Positions 1 to 9,182 of a stretch of DNA of 64,000 bases are shown piece after piece. Every line of letters starts with the position of its first letter. The first letter of the stretch is position 1. This stretch comes from Chryseobacterium formosense (GTDB lineage Bacteria > Bacteroidota > Bacteroidia > Flavobacteriales > Weeksellaceae), in the NCBI RefSeq assembly GCF_900116415.1, contig NZ_FPAP01000001.1, positions 248,001-312,000 on the forward strand, written 5' to 3'. The notes under the pieces are model-generated. The model was not told the DNA's origin. It was given only the letters and a program-made list of their open reading frames with translations, and made no database searches. Both the position numbers and the translations under genes were made by a program.

Positions 1-99
1 TGTACACAAATTATTTGAAGAGTTTGTGACTTTTTCTTTAATAATCAATTTTAAATAAACTTAAAAGTAAATAGGAGCTATTTTCTGTTGATTATAAAT

Positions 100-132
100 A
101 AAAATCCAATCTGCAGATTTTACAGATTGGAT
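100..132 (-). terminator. Intrinsic terminator of the phosphatase gene
   Basis: On the minus strand a 10-bp perfect stem (ATCCAATCTG pairing with CAGATTGGAT) with a 9-nt loop is followed by a T-rich run (TTTTATTT). It lies about 20 bases after the stop of the minus-strand phosphatase gene, the expected position for its terminator. Confidence 0.75.
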
Positions 133-154
133 CTTTAGATTAAACTCAAATACT

Positions 155-2908
155 TTATTCTATAATAAGTTTTAAAGTAAATAACTTTCGGGTATGTACT
201 TTTACGAAATAAACACCTTTTGGCAAGTTTTCATTCACCAAAGAGAATTTCTGATTATTTACATTTTTAGTTTCATATAACAGTTGTCCTGCAGCTGAAA
301 GAAGTTGAATCTTCTCTATAGGATAATCACTTTTAATAAAAGTTGGCTGTCCTGGTTTTGCTGGGTTTGGATAAAGAATGACATTTTTCTCGGTAGCATT
401 ATGCGTTTCGTTTGTACCCAATGTACTTCCCACAACCTGAAAAGAAACTCTGTTCGAAACTTCTGTGTAAGAATCGTTGGTAAACATTACCATATAATAA
501 TTACCCGCTGTGGTAGGAACACCATTTACGTTTCCGGTGATTGTTTTTGTACCTTGGGTTACTCCATCAAAATAAGTATACGATGTAAACTGATCATTCG
601 GTGTTTGTACACTTTGCGGATAAATTCCCAGCCAGTCTTTGATAATTCCGGGAGAATCTGTCCATGAGGCAGTGATATTTTCACCTAAAGTATAAACAGG
701 TTTGTTTATCCAAAGGTCAGTTACGATATCGCCTACTTTAAAGAATACTTTTTCTCCGATTTGCGTATACCCGTCTTCCAAAAGGTAGGTTGCGTAATAA
801 TAGCCCTTTGGTAGTCCTGTAAAGTTTTTGGTTCCTGCAGCAGTTGTTACATAGCTCCACATTGCTGAAGGATTGGCAGATCCGGGAACCTGTCCCATTT
901 TGTAAATTCCGATCCAATCGTTGGTAAGATTTGGCCCGTTTGTATAATTAATAACTACCGTTCCTCCTACAGGGTAGGTGTCTGATGTAGCTTGCAGAAC
1001 AACTTTTGGTCCTACATAAAAGTTTTTTCTTCCGGTGATCTCAGTATATCCGTTATTGGCAAAGAAGCCAGCGAAATATTGACCTTTAGTGGCTAGTCCG
1101 CTATTGAAATCTGCTGTCCCGGAAGTCTGCCCATTTGTATATTTATAACCTTGTGAGGTTACAGCAGAAGGATTTTGTCCTTTTTTATAAATTCCAACCC
1201 AGTCTTGCTGATTTCCCGGCCCATCCGTGTATGTTGCAAGAATAGCTTCATTTTGAAGATACTCGGTTTTGTTTAAAACCAATGCTGGGTTTGAAACTAC
1301 GCTTCCTGTTATTTCAAACTGTTTTGCATCGCTCCAGTCGCTCCATTCAAGGTTTCTGTCTCTATATCGTACTTTTACATAATAAACTCCGTTGGTTATA
1401 GAATTTGTAGCGATAGTGGCTTTGGTAATATCAACTCCTGCGTTTAAATTTTTTGTAACGTCAGGATTTCCATTACCTTCTTTGCCAAACCAGTTTTCGT
1501 AGTCACGGTAGAATTCTTTGTCGATAACCGAAAAATCTGCCGTTTTACTGATAAGAAACTGTGTTGTATTTAAAAGCTCCGAAGTTGTGGTTGAGAAATT
1601 GCTCCCGTTTATTGTTAAAGGTAAAGTTACAGGTGCTGTAAAAACATTAGTAATAACAGGTTTTGCAGGTTTAGCCAAATTTTTATACCTATGGAAACTG
1701 TCGACAACAATACTGTTCTTTTGGTTATAAATACTGCCGATGGAGTAGCTTTCTATATCGACCTTACCATTTGGTACATCAACTTCAACGATTTGATATG
1801 TCCAGTCTGTCAGTGTTTTTTGTACATCGTCAAAATCCTGTTCATTAGACATTCCCCAATACTGATCCCATGCGGTTCCACCTGAAATGATCTGGTAGTT
1901 TGGTGAATTTTTAAGCTGTCCTCTATGGTATAAGTGGTGATGAGCACCAATGTGCATAAGGTATTTTTCAGAAGAGGTAAGCAAAGGTACAGCCGTATTT
2001 CTTACCCATGTTGAAATATCTCCTACATATTGCTCTGCCTGATAAGGTCTGTGGCTTAAAGAGATAATCCAGTGTACAGTGTTGTCAGTAGCTGCGGCAG
2101 CTATAACCTGTTGAAGCCATGTTTGTTGTGCAGCTCCTGTGTGTTCTGAACTTAAACTTATAAAAAGAACATTACCTGCCTGCTGCGCATAATAATTCTC
2201 GTTTCCTGAACTAATATTTTTGTAGCTCAGCTCATCGATGAAGAAATGGGCATAATAAGAGCTCATACCCAAAGTACCATACGTCTCATGATTTCCTACA
2301 GTAGTTTGTATGGGAAGGTATGGCGAAAGTTTTTGATTTTTCTTAAAGTGAACATTTTCATAGTGGTCGAGTGTACCAACGTCGACCTGATCTCCCACCA
2401 TAAAGGTTAAAGCAATATTGTCTGATGGATCCTGAGTCAAGCCAAATCTTTGTTTTATTTTTTTATAGGCATGAAGGTTAAGAGAATCGTACCTGGGTTC
2501 GTTTTTTAACTGGTTGTCACCCATAATCAGAAACCTGATTTTACCGTCTGCAGTTGATGGTTGTCCCGGAAGTGGAAGAGTGCGAAAATTATATACTAAA
2601 GACTCATTCGCTCCCGTTTTTACTTTATAATAATATTTTGTATTAGGCTGAAGATTGGTAATCTTCGCTGTATGATAATAATAGTTATTGCTGTATCCGG
2701 TATCGGAAAAAATATTGGTCGTTCCTGTAACCGTTACATTTAGGTTTGATGATGAAGTACCATAATAGACTGTTGTCTCATTGTCGGAAGAAGTTTTCCA
2801 GTTGACAATCATAGAATTGGGAGTAGGATTCTGTAGATACGGAACCGGTACCTGCGCAAAGCATAACTGTGCCATTAAACAGCACAATAGAAGTAAATAA
2901 TGTTTCAT
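155..2908 (-). CDS. Secreted purple acid phosphatase-like metallophosphoesterase with T9SS sorting domain
   Basis: A 917-residue exported protein. Residues 1-19 are a signal peptide ending CFAQ. Residues 20-110 resemble the fibronectin-like N-terminal domain of purple acid phosphatases, ending in a typical LQPNTKYYYKV strand. The calcineurin-like metallophosphoesterase core follows with metal-ligand motifs GDN (130-132), GDQVD (172-176), GNHE (205-208), SHRPYQ (285-290) and GAHHHLYH (321-328). Residues 420-840 hold three related beta-sandwich repeats carrying the phrase DW(V/I/L)GIY. The last 70 residues (YPNPAKPG ... GVYFVKV) are a type A T9SS C-terminal sorting domain, so the protein should be secreted or attached at the cell surface. 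Substrate is unknown; phosphomonoester or phosphodiester hydrolysis is inferred from family. Monocistronic with its own terminator. Confidence 0.9.
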   Translation of the reverse strand: MKHYLLLLCCLMAQLCFAQVPVPYLQNPTPNSMIVNWKTSSDNETTVYYGTSSSNLNVTVTGTTNIFSDTGYSNNYYYHTAKITNLQPNTKYYYKVKTGANESLVYNFRTLPLPGQPSTADGKIRFLIMGDNQLKNEPRYDSLNLHAYKKIKQRFGLTQDPSDNIALTFMVGDQVDVGTLDHYENVHFKKNQKLSPYLPIQTTVGNHETYGTLGMSSYYAHFFIDELSYKNISSGNENYYAQQAGNVLFISLSSEHTGAAQQTWLQQVIAAAATDNTVHWIISLSHRPYQAEQYVGDISTWVRNTAVPLLTSSEKYLMHIGAHHHLYHRGQLKNSPNYQIISGGTAWDQYWGMSNEQDFDDVQKTLTDWTYQIVEVDVPNGKVDIESYSIGSIYNQKNSIVVDSFHRYKNLAKPAKPVITNVFTAPVTLPLTINGSNFSTTTSELLNTTQFLISKTADFSVIDKEFYRDYENWFGKEGNGNPDVTKNLNAGVDITKATIATNSITNGVYYVKVRYRDRNLEWSDWSDAKQFEITGSVVSNPALVLNKTEYLQNEAILATYTDGPGNQQDWVGIYKKGQNPSAVTSQGYKYTNGQTSGTADFNSGLATKGQYFAGFFANNGYTEITGRKNFYVGPKVVLQATSDTYPVGGTVVINYTNGPNLTNDWIGIYKMGQVPGSANPSAMWSYVTTAAGTKNFTGLPKGYYYATYLLEDGYTQIGEKVFFKVGDIVTDLWINKPVYTLGENITASWTDSPGIIKDWLGIYPQSVQTPNDQFTSYTYFDGVTQGTKTITGNVNGVPTTAGNYYMVMFTNDSYTEVSNRVSFQVVGSTLGTNETHNATEKNVILYPNPAKPGQPTFIKSDYPIEKIQLLSAAGQLLYETKNVNNQKFSLVNENLPKGVYFVKVHTRKLFTLKLIIE

Positions 2909-3098
2909 TTGGTAGAAATAATGGATTAGATTTTTAACTGACCAAAGCTAAATCCTTTATATTACTGCGTTGTTACAAGTCTGTTAATTAATGCTTAATA
3001 AATTATCAGTACAACAATAAATTAAGACTTGCACTATTCTTTGACTTGTTCAATGTTAGATAATATTAAAAATTAGAGGTTTTTTTAATTTTTAACTA

Positions 3099-3106
3099 TA
3101 GTTTTG
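3099..3106 (+). promoter_or_regulatory. Bacteroidota -7 promoter box (TAGTTTTG)
   Basis: The octamer matches the flavobacterial -7 consensus TAnnTTTG and lies 23 bases upstream of the ATG of the CREST-type membrane protein, leaving a leader of roughly 17 bases. No clear -33 TTG is seen at the usual spacing, so this is a candidate only. Confidence 0.4.
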
Positions 3107-3129
3107 CCTAAACAAATGCAAAATAGACA

Positions 3130-3801
3130 ATGCCAATAAATCAATTACCTCCAGACGGAGGAATGTTATATAAAGAAACAGATATGGCTCAGTTTTTCCC
3201 TGAGCCGTTAAATGCAATAACTGCTGTATTATTTTTAGCCTTAGCTATTTTTTGGACAATCAAAATAAAGGGTAATTTTAAAGAATATCCCTTTTTAACT
3301 TATTGTTTAATCTTATTATATATTGGTGCCATTGGCGGAACTATTTATCATTCATTCAGACAATGGCCTGTATTTATTGTGATGGATTGGATGCCCATCA
3401 TGTTACTTTGCTTGTCTGCCGGATTTTATTTTGTAGCTAAGAGCACCAGATGGTATTATGCTGTTGTAATGGTTCTGGTATATCTGATACTCATGTTTGC
3501 TCTGAAAAACTGGATTTTGATAGATAACACTTCTCTTTTTATCAACATAAATTATGCAATCATGGCTTCGTTTGTGCTTTTTTCCGTATTAAGTTATTTG
3601 ATTTATACCAGGTGGAAAGCCGGCAAATGGGTAGCTTTTGCTTTATTATCGTTTACTTTAGCATTAACCTTTCGTATAGCAGATAAATGGGAATGGTTCA
3701 GTTTCGGAACACACTTTTTATGGCATAGTTTCGGGGCAGTAGCGACATTTTGTATGTTTAATTATATCAATCTTACGAAGAATACAATTAGAAAAACATA
3801 G
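3130..3801 (+). CDS. CREST/ceramidase-like seven-TM membrane protein
   Basis: A 223-residue inner-membrane protein with about seven hydrophobic segments. Three features resemble the CREST superfamily of membrane hydrolases (alkaline ceramidase, PAQR receptors): an early histidine motif GGTIYHSF at about 76-83, an aspartate in VMDWMPIM at about 91-98, and a late H-x3-H motif GTHFLWHSFGA near 198-208. The Ser usually preceding the first His is replaced by Gly here. In known members these residues bind zinc and catalyse amide hydrolysis of lipid substrates; activity here is inferred. The gene stands alone with divergent or convergent neighbours. Confidence 0.7.
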   Translation: MPINQLPPDGGMLYKETDMAQFFPEPLNAITAVLFLALAIFWTIKIKGNFKEYPFLTYCLILLYIGAIGGTIYHSFRQWPVFIVMDWMPIMLLCLSAGFYFVAKSTRWYYAVVMVLVYLILMFALKNWILIDNTSLFININYAIMASFVLFSVLSYLIYTRWKAGKWVAFALLSFTLALTFRIADKWEWFSFGTHFLWHSFGAVATFCMFNYINLTKNTIRKT

Positions 3802-4075
3802 ATAGTTTTCATTTTCTTTGAAACAATAATTCATAAATAAACTCTGTTTAAATTTAACCATAAAAGTCACAAAAGTTTTTACTTTTTAAACACTTTAGTT
3901 GACTTTAGAAAGTTTAAAATAATACGGCATAATAGTACAGTAAAGTATATAACTTAAAATAGCTTTAGTGTTTAAAAAGCTTTAGTGTCTTTTGTGGTTT
4001 AATAAAAAAGTTTAAGCATTTTTTTTGTAAAATTTAGAATATAATTCTTTAAAGTCGAAAGAAAAACGATTTACT
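3802..4075. repeat. Intergenic region with long imperfect inverted repeat
   Basis: This gap holds no gene. Two arms of about 45 bases, 3855-3900 and 3961-4003, are imperfect inverted copies of each other, sharing blocks such as CTTTTTAAACACT and AACCAYAAAAG, separated by about 60 bases. The arms could fold into a long hairpin. Comparable AACCACAAAAG-type repeats are, from memory, common between genes of Chryseobacterium, but I cannot check that here. Confidence 0.55.
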
Positions 4076-4083
4076 TATATTTG
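4076..4083 (+). promoter_or_regulatory. Bacteroidota -7 promoter box (TATATTTG)
   Basis: This exact TAnnTTTG match lies 19 bases before the ATG of the PIG-L deacetylase and would give a leader of about 12 bases. It probably drives the whole deacetylase-symporter-DUF2911 unit. Confidence 0.5.
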
Positions 4084-4102
4084 CCCCGCAAAGCAAATTC
4101 AA

Positions 4103-6604
4103 ATGTTCAGAAAAGTAATCATTGTATTTATTCTTGGCTTTTATTCGGTTTTTTGTTCGGCCCAACAGGTTCGACCTTCAAAATCATCTGAAATTTATCG
4201 CGACCTTAAAACGCTCAAAAATATTCCTAAGGTTTTATACCTTGCGGCTCATCCCGATGATGAAAATACAGGATTACTATCCTGGTTAATCAACGACCAA
4301 AATGTAGAAACGGGCTATCTGTCTTTAACCAGAGGTGATGGTGGTCAGAATTTATTAGGCACAGAACAAGGTGCTGCATTGGGTTTGATCAGAACGCATG
4401 AGCTTTTGGAGGCAAGAAAGTTAGACGGCGCCCAACAGTTTTTTACCCGGGCGATTGATTTTGGGTTCTCTAAAAACACAACCGACACCTTTAAACAATG
4501 GGATGAAGACAGCATTATCGCTGATGTCGTTTGGGTCATCCGTAAATTCCGTCCTGATGTGATTATCTGTCGTTTTCCGCCTAATGCTGCGGCAGGTCAC
4601 GGGCAACACGCGGCTTCGGCTGTCGTTGCAGAAAAAGCCTTTAAGTTAGCAGGAGATAAAAATGCTTTTCCAAACCAATTAAAATATGTAAATGTTTGGC
4701 AGCCAAAACGTGTATTGTGGAATACTTTCCGCTTTGGTGCGGTCAATACAACTGCCGAAAATCAACTGAAAATTACGGTTGGGCAATATGATGCGCAGTT
4801 GGGAATGGGCTATGGTGAACTGGCAGGATTAAGCAGAAGTTTGCATAAAAGCCAGGGTGCGGGAACACAGTCTGTAGCCGGGATCAAAACTGAATATTTT
4901 AGTCATGTTGCCGGTGAGCCTGCAAAAACAACACTTTTTGGCGGCGTACTTAAAACCTGGACGGCAAAAGGTAACGCTGATATTGACCATTCATTAGATA
5001 AAATTATTTCCGCTTTCAATTTTAATAAACCTGACCTGAGCTTGCCTGCTTTGCTTGCTTTACGAAAAAAGGTGATGGCGCTTAATGATTCAGACCTGAA
5101 AAAGGATAAAATTAAATCCCTCGACCAAATTATTTTAAGCTGTGCCGGATTTATGGGTGAAGTAGTAACCAATCAGGCTGAAGCTGTTGCCGGAGATAAC
5201 TACAATTTTAGGTTAAATCTGATTTCAAGAGCTGAAAATCCTGTTATTTTAGAAAATGTAAAATGGCTGAGCCAGTCAGAAAGCTTTACCAGAAAATTAT
5301 CAAAAGATTCTTTAATCACCATTGAACATAACATTCAGATTCCTGCTGATGCAGCACTCACAGAACCTTACTGGTTGGTAAAACTAGCCACAAACGCGGC
5401 AACTTTCTCTGTTCCGAATGATACTCTAATAGGTTTGCCCGAGGCAGAATCACCACTGAATGTTTTGCTTGATTTAAAAATCGGTTCGGAAAAGTTTCAG
5501 GTTAAACTTCCTTTGTCTTTCAAGAAATTAGATCCGGTGCGGGGGGATGTGGTCGAAGGCTTGCGCATTGTTCCTGCAGTGGAACTGAAATTTACACAAC
5601 CACTTTATCTGGTCAAAGAAAATGAAGATTTACATTTGAGTTTAAATTTTAAGGTTAATTCCAGCAAAAAATTCACTAATGGTAAAATAAACCTGATGTA
5701 TAACGGAGAACGATTAGGCGGTGCTGATGTAAGTTCGTTCAATGATAAAGATTTTACAATCGATTATATCATTCCAAAAGCTAAGCTTGCCTCAATCAAT
5801 TCGAATCGTCTGCAATTGGATGCAAATTATGTTGCAGATGGAGTAACTTACAATAAAAAACAAATATTAATTCAATATCCGCATTTACCTTCCTTACAAT
5901 ATTTTGCACCTGCAACGGTAGCTGTAATGAAAGGTGATATCCAAACGAAGGTTAAAAAAGTAGGTTATGTACAAGGTGCGGGAGATTTCATTCCTGAGTT
6001 CCTACGTATTGCGGGTATTCAGGTAGACGTGTTAAAAGATGATGATTTTTATGGCAACTTAAATGAGTCTGGAAACGGTGGTCAAAACAAACTGTCACAG
6101 TATGATGCCATTGTTCTTGGTGTTCGAGCCAATAACACAGAGAAAAAGTTGGGTCGTTGGATGCCTTTTTTATGGTCTTATGTAAAAGCCGGAGGTAATT
6201 TGGTGATGCAGTATAACACCAACCAAGATACAACTGTTGGCCAATTGGGAATGTACAATTTCAGTATTGCCAATAAGCGCGTGACAGAAGAAAATGCTGA
6301 AGTTAAATTTTTAAATCCAAATCATAAACTCCTGAATTTTCCGAACAAAATTACGGCGAATGATTTTAATGGATGGGTTCAGGAACGTGGTGCTTATTTC
6401 CCGGACAAATGGGATTCTAATTATGAACCACTTTTTGAAATGAACGATACAGGTGAAGAGCCACTACAGGGATCAACTTTATATGCCAAATATGGGAAGG
6501 GTAATTTTATTTACACACCTTTGTCATTTTTCAGACAGTTACCTGCGGGGAATGTTGGAGCGGCGCGTTTATTTTTAAACTTTTTATCTGCACAGAAAAA
6601 CTAA
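4103..6604 (+). CDS. Exported PIG-L family (LmbE-like) deacetylase
   Basis: An 833-residue protein with a signal peptide (1-21, ending SAQQ). The PIG-L fold covers about 40-290, with the zinc-binding AHPDDE at 49-54 and a GHGQH motif near 164-168, the signature of N-acetylglucosaminyl de-N-acetylases (PIG-L, MshB, BshB). The long C-terminal part (about 300-833) is beta-rich and ends in a region resembling a ThuA/glutamine-amidotransferase-like domain (VKAGGNLVMQYNT, YAKYGKGNFIYTPLSFFRQLPAGN). Substrate is likely an N-acetylated sugar, as inferred from the family. The stop codon overlaps the start of the 34-residue peptide gene, so translation of this gene and the transporter genes downstream is probably coupled. 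Confidence 0.85.
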   Translation: MFRKVIIVFILGFYSVFCSAQQVRPSKSSEIYRDLKTLKNIPKVLYLAAHPDDENTGLLSWLINDQNVETGYLSLTRGDGGQNLLGTEQGAALGLIRTHELLEARKLDGAQQFFTRAIDFGFSKNTTDTFKQWDEDSIIADVVWVIRKFRPDVIICRFPPNAAAGHGQHAASAVVAEKAFKLAGDKNAFPNQLKYVNVWQPKRVLWNTFRFGAVNTTAENQLKITVGQYDAQLGMGYGELAGLSRSLHKSQGAGTQSVAGIKTEYFSHVAGEPAKTTLFGGVLKTWTAKGNADIDHSLDKIISAFNFNKPDLSLPALLALRKKVMALNDSDLKKDKIKSLDQIILSCAGFMGEVVTNQAEAVAGDNYNFRLNLISRAENPVILENVKWLSQSESFTRKLSKDSLITIEHNIQIPADAALTEPYWLVKLATNAATFSVPNDTLIGLPEAESPLNVLLDLKIGSEKFQVKLPLSFKKLDPVRGDVVEGLRIVPAVELKFTQPLYLVKENEDLHLSLNFKVNSSKKFTNGKINLMYNGERLGGADVSSFNDKDFTIDYIIPKAKLASINSNRLQLDANYVADGVTYNKKQILIQYPHLPSLQYFAPATVAVMKGDIQTKVKKVGYVQGAGDFIPEFLRIAGIQVDVLKDDDFYGNLNESGNGGQNKLSQYDAIVLGVRANNTEKKLGRWMPFLWSYVKAGGNLVMQYNTNQDTTVGQLGMYNFSIANKRVTEENAEVKFLNPNHKLLNFPNKITANDFNGWVQERGAYFPDKWDSNYEPLFEMNDTGEEPLQGSTLYAKYGKGNFIYTPLSFFRQLPAGNVGAARLFLNFLSAQKN

Positions 6605-6708
6605 TGAACAAGCAACTTAAAAATTGGAATACCTGGTACATACTATTAGCAGCTGCATTAGTATTCCAGATCGCATTTTATTATTTGTTTACTAAATTCT
6701 GGGCATGA
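6604..6708 (+). CDS. 34-residue single-TM peptide between deacetylase and symporter
   Basis: A short ORF that starts within the stop codon of the deacetylase gene (TAATG) and whose TGA overlaps the ATG of the symporter gene (ATGA). It encodes a basic, aromatic N-terminus (NKQLKNWNTWY) followed by one hydrophobic segment (ILLAAALVFQIAFYYLF). The two tight overlaps make a real translated gene likely. By position and topology it could be a small accessory subunit of the SSS transporter, but it is shorter than DUF4212-type small subunits and I do not recognise a family. Confidence 0.7.
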   Translation: MNKQLKNWNTWYILLAAALVFQIAFYYLFTKFWA

Positions 6709-8396
6709 GCAATATAGACTGGACCGTTCTCATTTTTACATTGGTTGCGGTGGTTGTTTACGGCGTATTCATCGGTCGTGGACAAAAAAGTAACGAATCT
6801 TACCTGAAAGCAGATAATAAAATGCCATGGTACATTGTGCTCATCGGTATTATGGCTACACAGGCGAGTGCCATTACATTTCTTTCAGCACCGGGACAGG
6901 CGTATACAGACGGAATGCGTTTCGTTCAGTATTATTTTGGTCTGCCTTTGGCGATGATTGTGATCTGCATTACTTTCATTCCGATTTTTCAACGTTTAAA
7001 TGTCTACACGGCCTACGAATATCTGGAAAACCGATTTGATAAAAAAACAAGGGTGCTCACCTCGATGCTTTTTCTTTTTTCCAGAGGTTTATCGACAGGA
7101 ATCAGTATCTACGCTCCAAGTATCATCCTTTCAAGTGTTTTGAACTGGAATATTTATTTGACGAATGTTTTGACAGGTGGAATTCTTTTAATTTATACTT
7201 ATGTCGGCGGTGCCAAAGCGATTGCTCACACCCAGAAATTACAGTTTTTGATTATTCTCGGTACCATGGCTTTTGCGTGTTATCTCCTGATTCAAAATAT
7301 GCCGAATGGAATTGGTTTCAAAGATGCGCTTTACCTTGCGGGAAAATCAGGAAAGCTCAATGTAATCACTACAGAATTTGACTGGAAAGATAAATACAAT
7401 ATCTGGAGCGGATTGATCGGCGGTTTCTTTCTGGCGCTTTCTTACTTCGGTACAGACCAGAGTCAGGTAGGAAGATATATCACTGCGAAAGATAATACGA
7501 ACGCGAAGATGGGCTTGCTATTGAACGGTTTGGTTAAAATTCCGATGCAGTTTGCTATTCTACTGATCGGTGCTTTGCTTTTCGCTTTCTTTTCTTTAAA
7601 ACCGGCTCCGATTTATTTTAACGAACGTTCTTATCAACATTTAAAGGAAACCAAACCTGAACAGGCTGCGGTTTTTGAAAAAGAACATCAGGATTTGCAA
7701 ATAAAATTTAATGCAGAATCAAAAGAAATTTTGAAACTGAAAGAAACTCAATCTCCCCAACTTAAAAAAACAATTCAGGATTTTAAAAAGACACAAACAC
7801 GGGTAAAAGCTCTTCACGGAAAGGTAGAAGAAGCAATCAATAACTCAAACTACAATGCGGAGAAAACGGACACCAATTATATTTTCCTGTATTTCGTAAA
7901 AAATACATTACCTGTAGGAATGATAGGTTTACTGTTTGCCGTCATTTTTCTCGCCAGCTGGGGTTCAATTTCGGCAGCACTGAATTCCTTGGCCTCCTGT
8001 TCATTAAAAGATGTTCATTTAATATTTAAAAAAGAAATTCCTGATGATGCAACTGAATTGAAATATAGTCGCCTTCATACTTTAGCTTGGGGTATATTCT
8101 CCATTGGCATAGCCATGTTTGCAACGCAGATGGGTTCTCTAATTGAAGCAGTCAATGTATTGGGTTCTCTTTTCTACGGTCCGATACTGGGGATTTTTCT
8201 TGTCGCATTTTACTATAAAAAAGTCGATGGAAAGAATGTGTTTATTTCTGCAATTTTATCGGAAATTACAGTCATTGCCGTTTATCAGTTTGATATCGTT
8301 TCTTTCCTTTGGCTTAATGTAATCGGGGCAGCGGCAGTCATTATATTTTCGGCAATAGGTTTACTGTTTTATAAGAAGAAAGCAGTAAATTCGTAA
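6705..8396 (+). CDS. Sodium:solute symporter (SSS family)
   Basis: A 563-residue inner-membrane symporter with about 13 hydrophobic segments. The N-terminus (WTVLIFTLVAVVVYGVFIGRG) and the conserved block around QASAITFLSAPGQAYTDG are typical of SSS members that couple sodium entry to sugar or organic-acid uptake. A hydrophilic, charged segment of about 90 residues (about 300-392, many Lys/Glu/Gln) interrupts the membrane core and looks able to form a coiled coil. Given the upstream deacetylase, the substrate may be the sugar product of that enzyme; this is inference from position. Confidence 0.88.
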   Translation: MSNIDWTVLIFTLVAVVVYGVFIGRGQKSNESYLKADNKMPWYIVLIGIMATQASAITFLSAPGQAYTDGMRFVQYYFGLPLAMIVICITFIPIFQRLNVYTAYEYLENRFDKKTRVLTSMLFLFSRGLSTGISIYAPSIILSSVLNWNIYLTNVLTGGILLIYTYVGGAKAIAHTQKLQFLIILGTMAFACYLLIQNMPNGIGFKDALYLAGKSGKLNVITTEFDWKDKYNIWSGLIGGFFLALSYFGTDQSQVGRYITAKDNTNAKMGLLLNGLVKIPMQFAILLIGALLFAFFSLKPAPIYFNERSYQHLKETKPEQAAVFEKEHQDLQIKFNAESKEILKLKETQSPQLKKTIQDFKKTQTRVKALHGKVEEAINNSNYNAEKTDTNYIFLYFVKNTLPVGMIGLLFAVIFLASWGSISAALNSLASCSLKDVHLIFKKEIPDDATELKYSRLHTLAWGIFSIGIAMFATQMGSLIEAVNVLGSLFYGPILGIFLVAFYYKKVDGKNVFISAILSEITVIAVYQFDIVSFLWLNVIGAAAVIIFSAIGLLFYKKKAVNS

Positions 8397-8423
8397 ATAA
8401 ATAAACAATCAAACAAAAATATT

Positions 8424-8942
8424 ATGAAAGCAATGATTAAATCTGCTACCGTACTTTTTGCTGCAATGACAATTTCAGTAAATGCTTTTGCACAAGAAAC
8501 TAAAAAACCTGCAAGTCCGGCGGCTACGGCTACAGGAAAAATTAAAGATGCAAACATTACAATAGCCTATAGCAGTCCTTCTGTTAAAGACCGTAAAATC
8601 TGGGGTGACTTAGTAGCTTATGATAAAGTTTGGCGTGCGGGTGCCAATGAAGCAACTACTTTCGAAACTGATAAAGATATTACCGTTCAGGGTAAAAAAC
8701 TGGCTAAAGGTAAATATAGCTTTTTCTTAATTCCAAAGGCTTCCGGAACCTGGACTGCAATTTTTAACAAAGAAGCAAAACAATGGGGTTCTTATGATTA
8801 CAAAGAAGCACAGGATGCCTTAAGAGTTGATGTTAAAACAAAGGCTTTACCCACCAAACAGGAAACTTTAGTATATAAAGTAAACAGCAGCGGATTCACA
8901 ATGGATTGGGATAAAATTTCAGTTCCTGTAGAAATAAAATAA
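8424..8942 (+). CDS. DUF2911 domain exported protein
   Basis: A 172-residue protein with a signal peptide (about 1-23, ending NAFAQE). The rest matches the DUF2911 family: repeated features include [48 protein letters not shown] and [17 protein letters not shown]. Family function is unknown; members are periplasmic or lipoprotein-like in Bacteroidota. It is 27 bases downstream of the symporter and is followed by a strong terminator, so it ends the operon. Confidence 0.85.
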   Translation: MKAMIKSATVLFAAMTISVNAFAQETKKPASPAATATGKIKDANITIAYSSPSVKDRKIWGDLVAYDKVWRAGANEATTFETDKDITVQGKKLAKGKYSFFLIPKASGTWTAIFNKEAKQWGSYDYKEAQDALRVDVKTKALPTKQETLVYKVNSSGFTMDWDKISVPVEIK

Positions 8943-8962
8943 ATTTTAAAATATAAGTGATT

Positions 8963-8988
8963 AAAATCCCGTTAGTGCGGGATTTTTT
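8963..8988 (+). terminator. Intrinsic terminator of the deacetylase-symporter operon
   Basis: A 9-bp perfect stem (AAAATCCCG with CGGGATTTT), a 6-nt loop and a run of six T lie 20 bases after the stop of the DUF2911 gene. Confidence 0.85.
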
Positions 8989-9168
8989 GTTTAAAATTTG
9001 ATGCTTTATCAAAGATTACTATTGAAGGAATTTTAAACTGTTTATCTCAAACAGCGTCTTTCAAGAACCCTGACGAGCGCAGCATCAAAGACATTTATCG
9101 ATGATTTAGTTCGATTGAGTCAGACTAAACAAGAAGTGAAAAGCGTATTAAAATTAAATTTCTTTCCA

Positions 9169-9176
9169 TAAATTTG
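9169..9176 (+). promoter_or_regulatory. Bacteroidota -7 promoter box (TAAATTTG) abutting a start codon
   Basis: This exact TAnnTTTG match ends seven bases before the ATG at 9183 of the first PAS histidine kinase. If used, transcription would begin at or next to the A of the ATG, giving a leaderless or nearly leaderless mRNA. It also overlaps the alternative TTG start at 9174, arguing against that start. Confidence 0.4.
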
Positions 9177-9182
9177 CTGTTT

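Noticed and set aside
9000..9168. Search for an RNA gene in the gap before the first kinase
   Set aside because: No tRNA-like fold, no strong hairpin and no conserved motif found.
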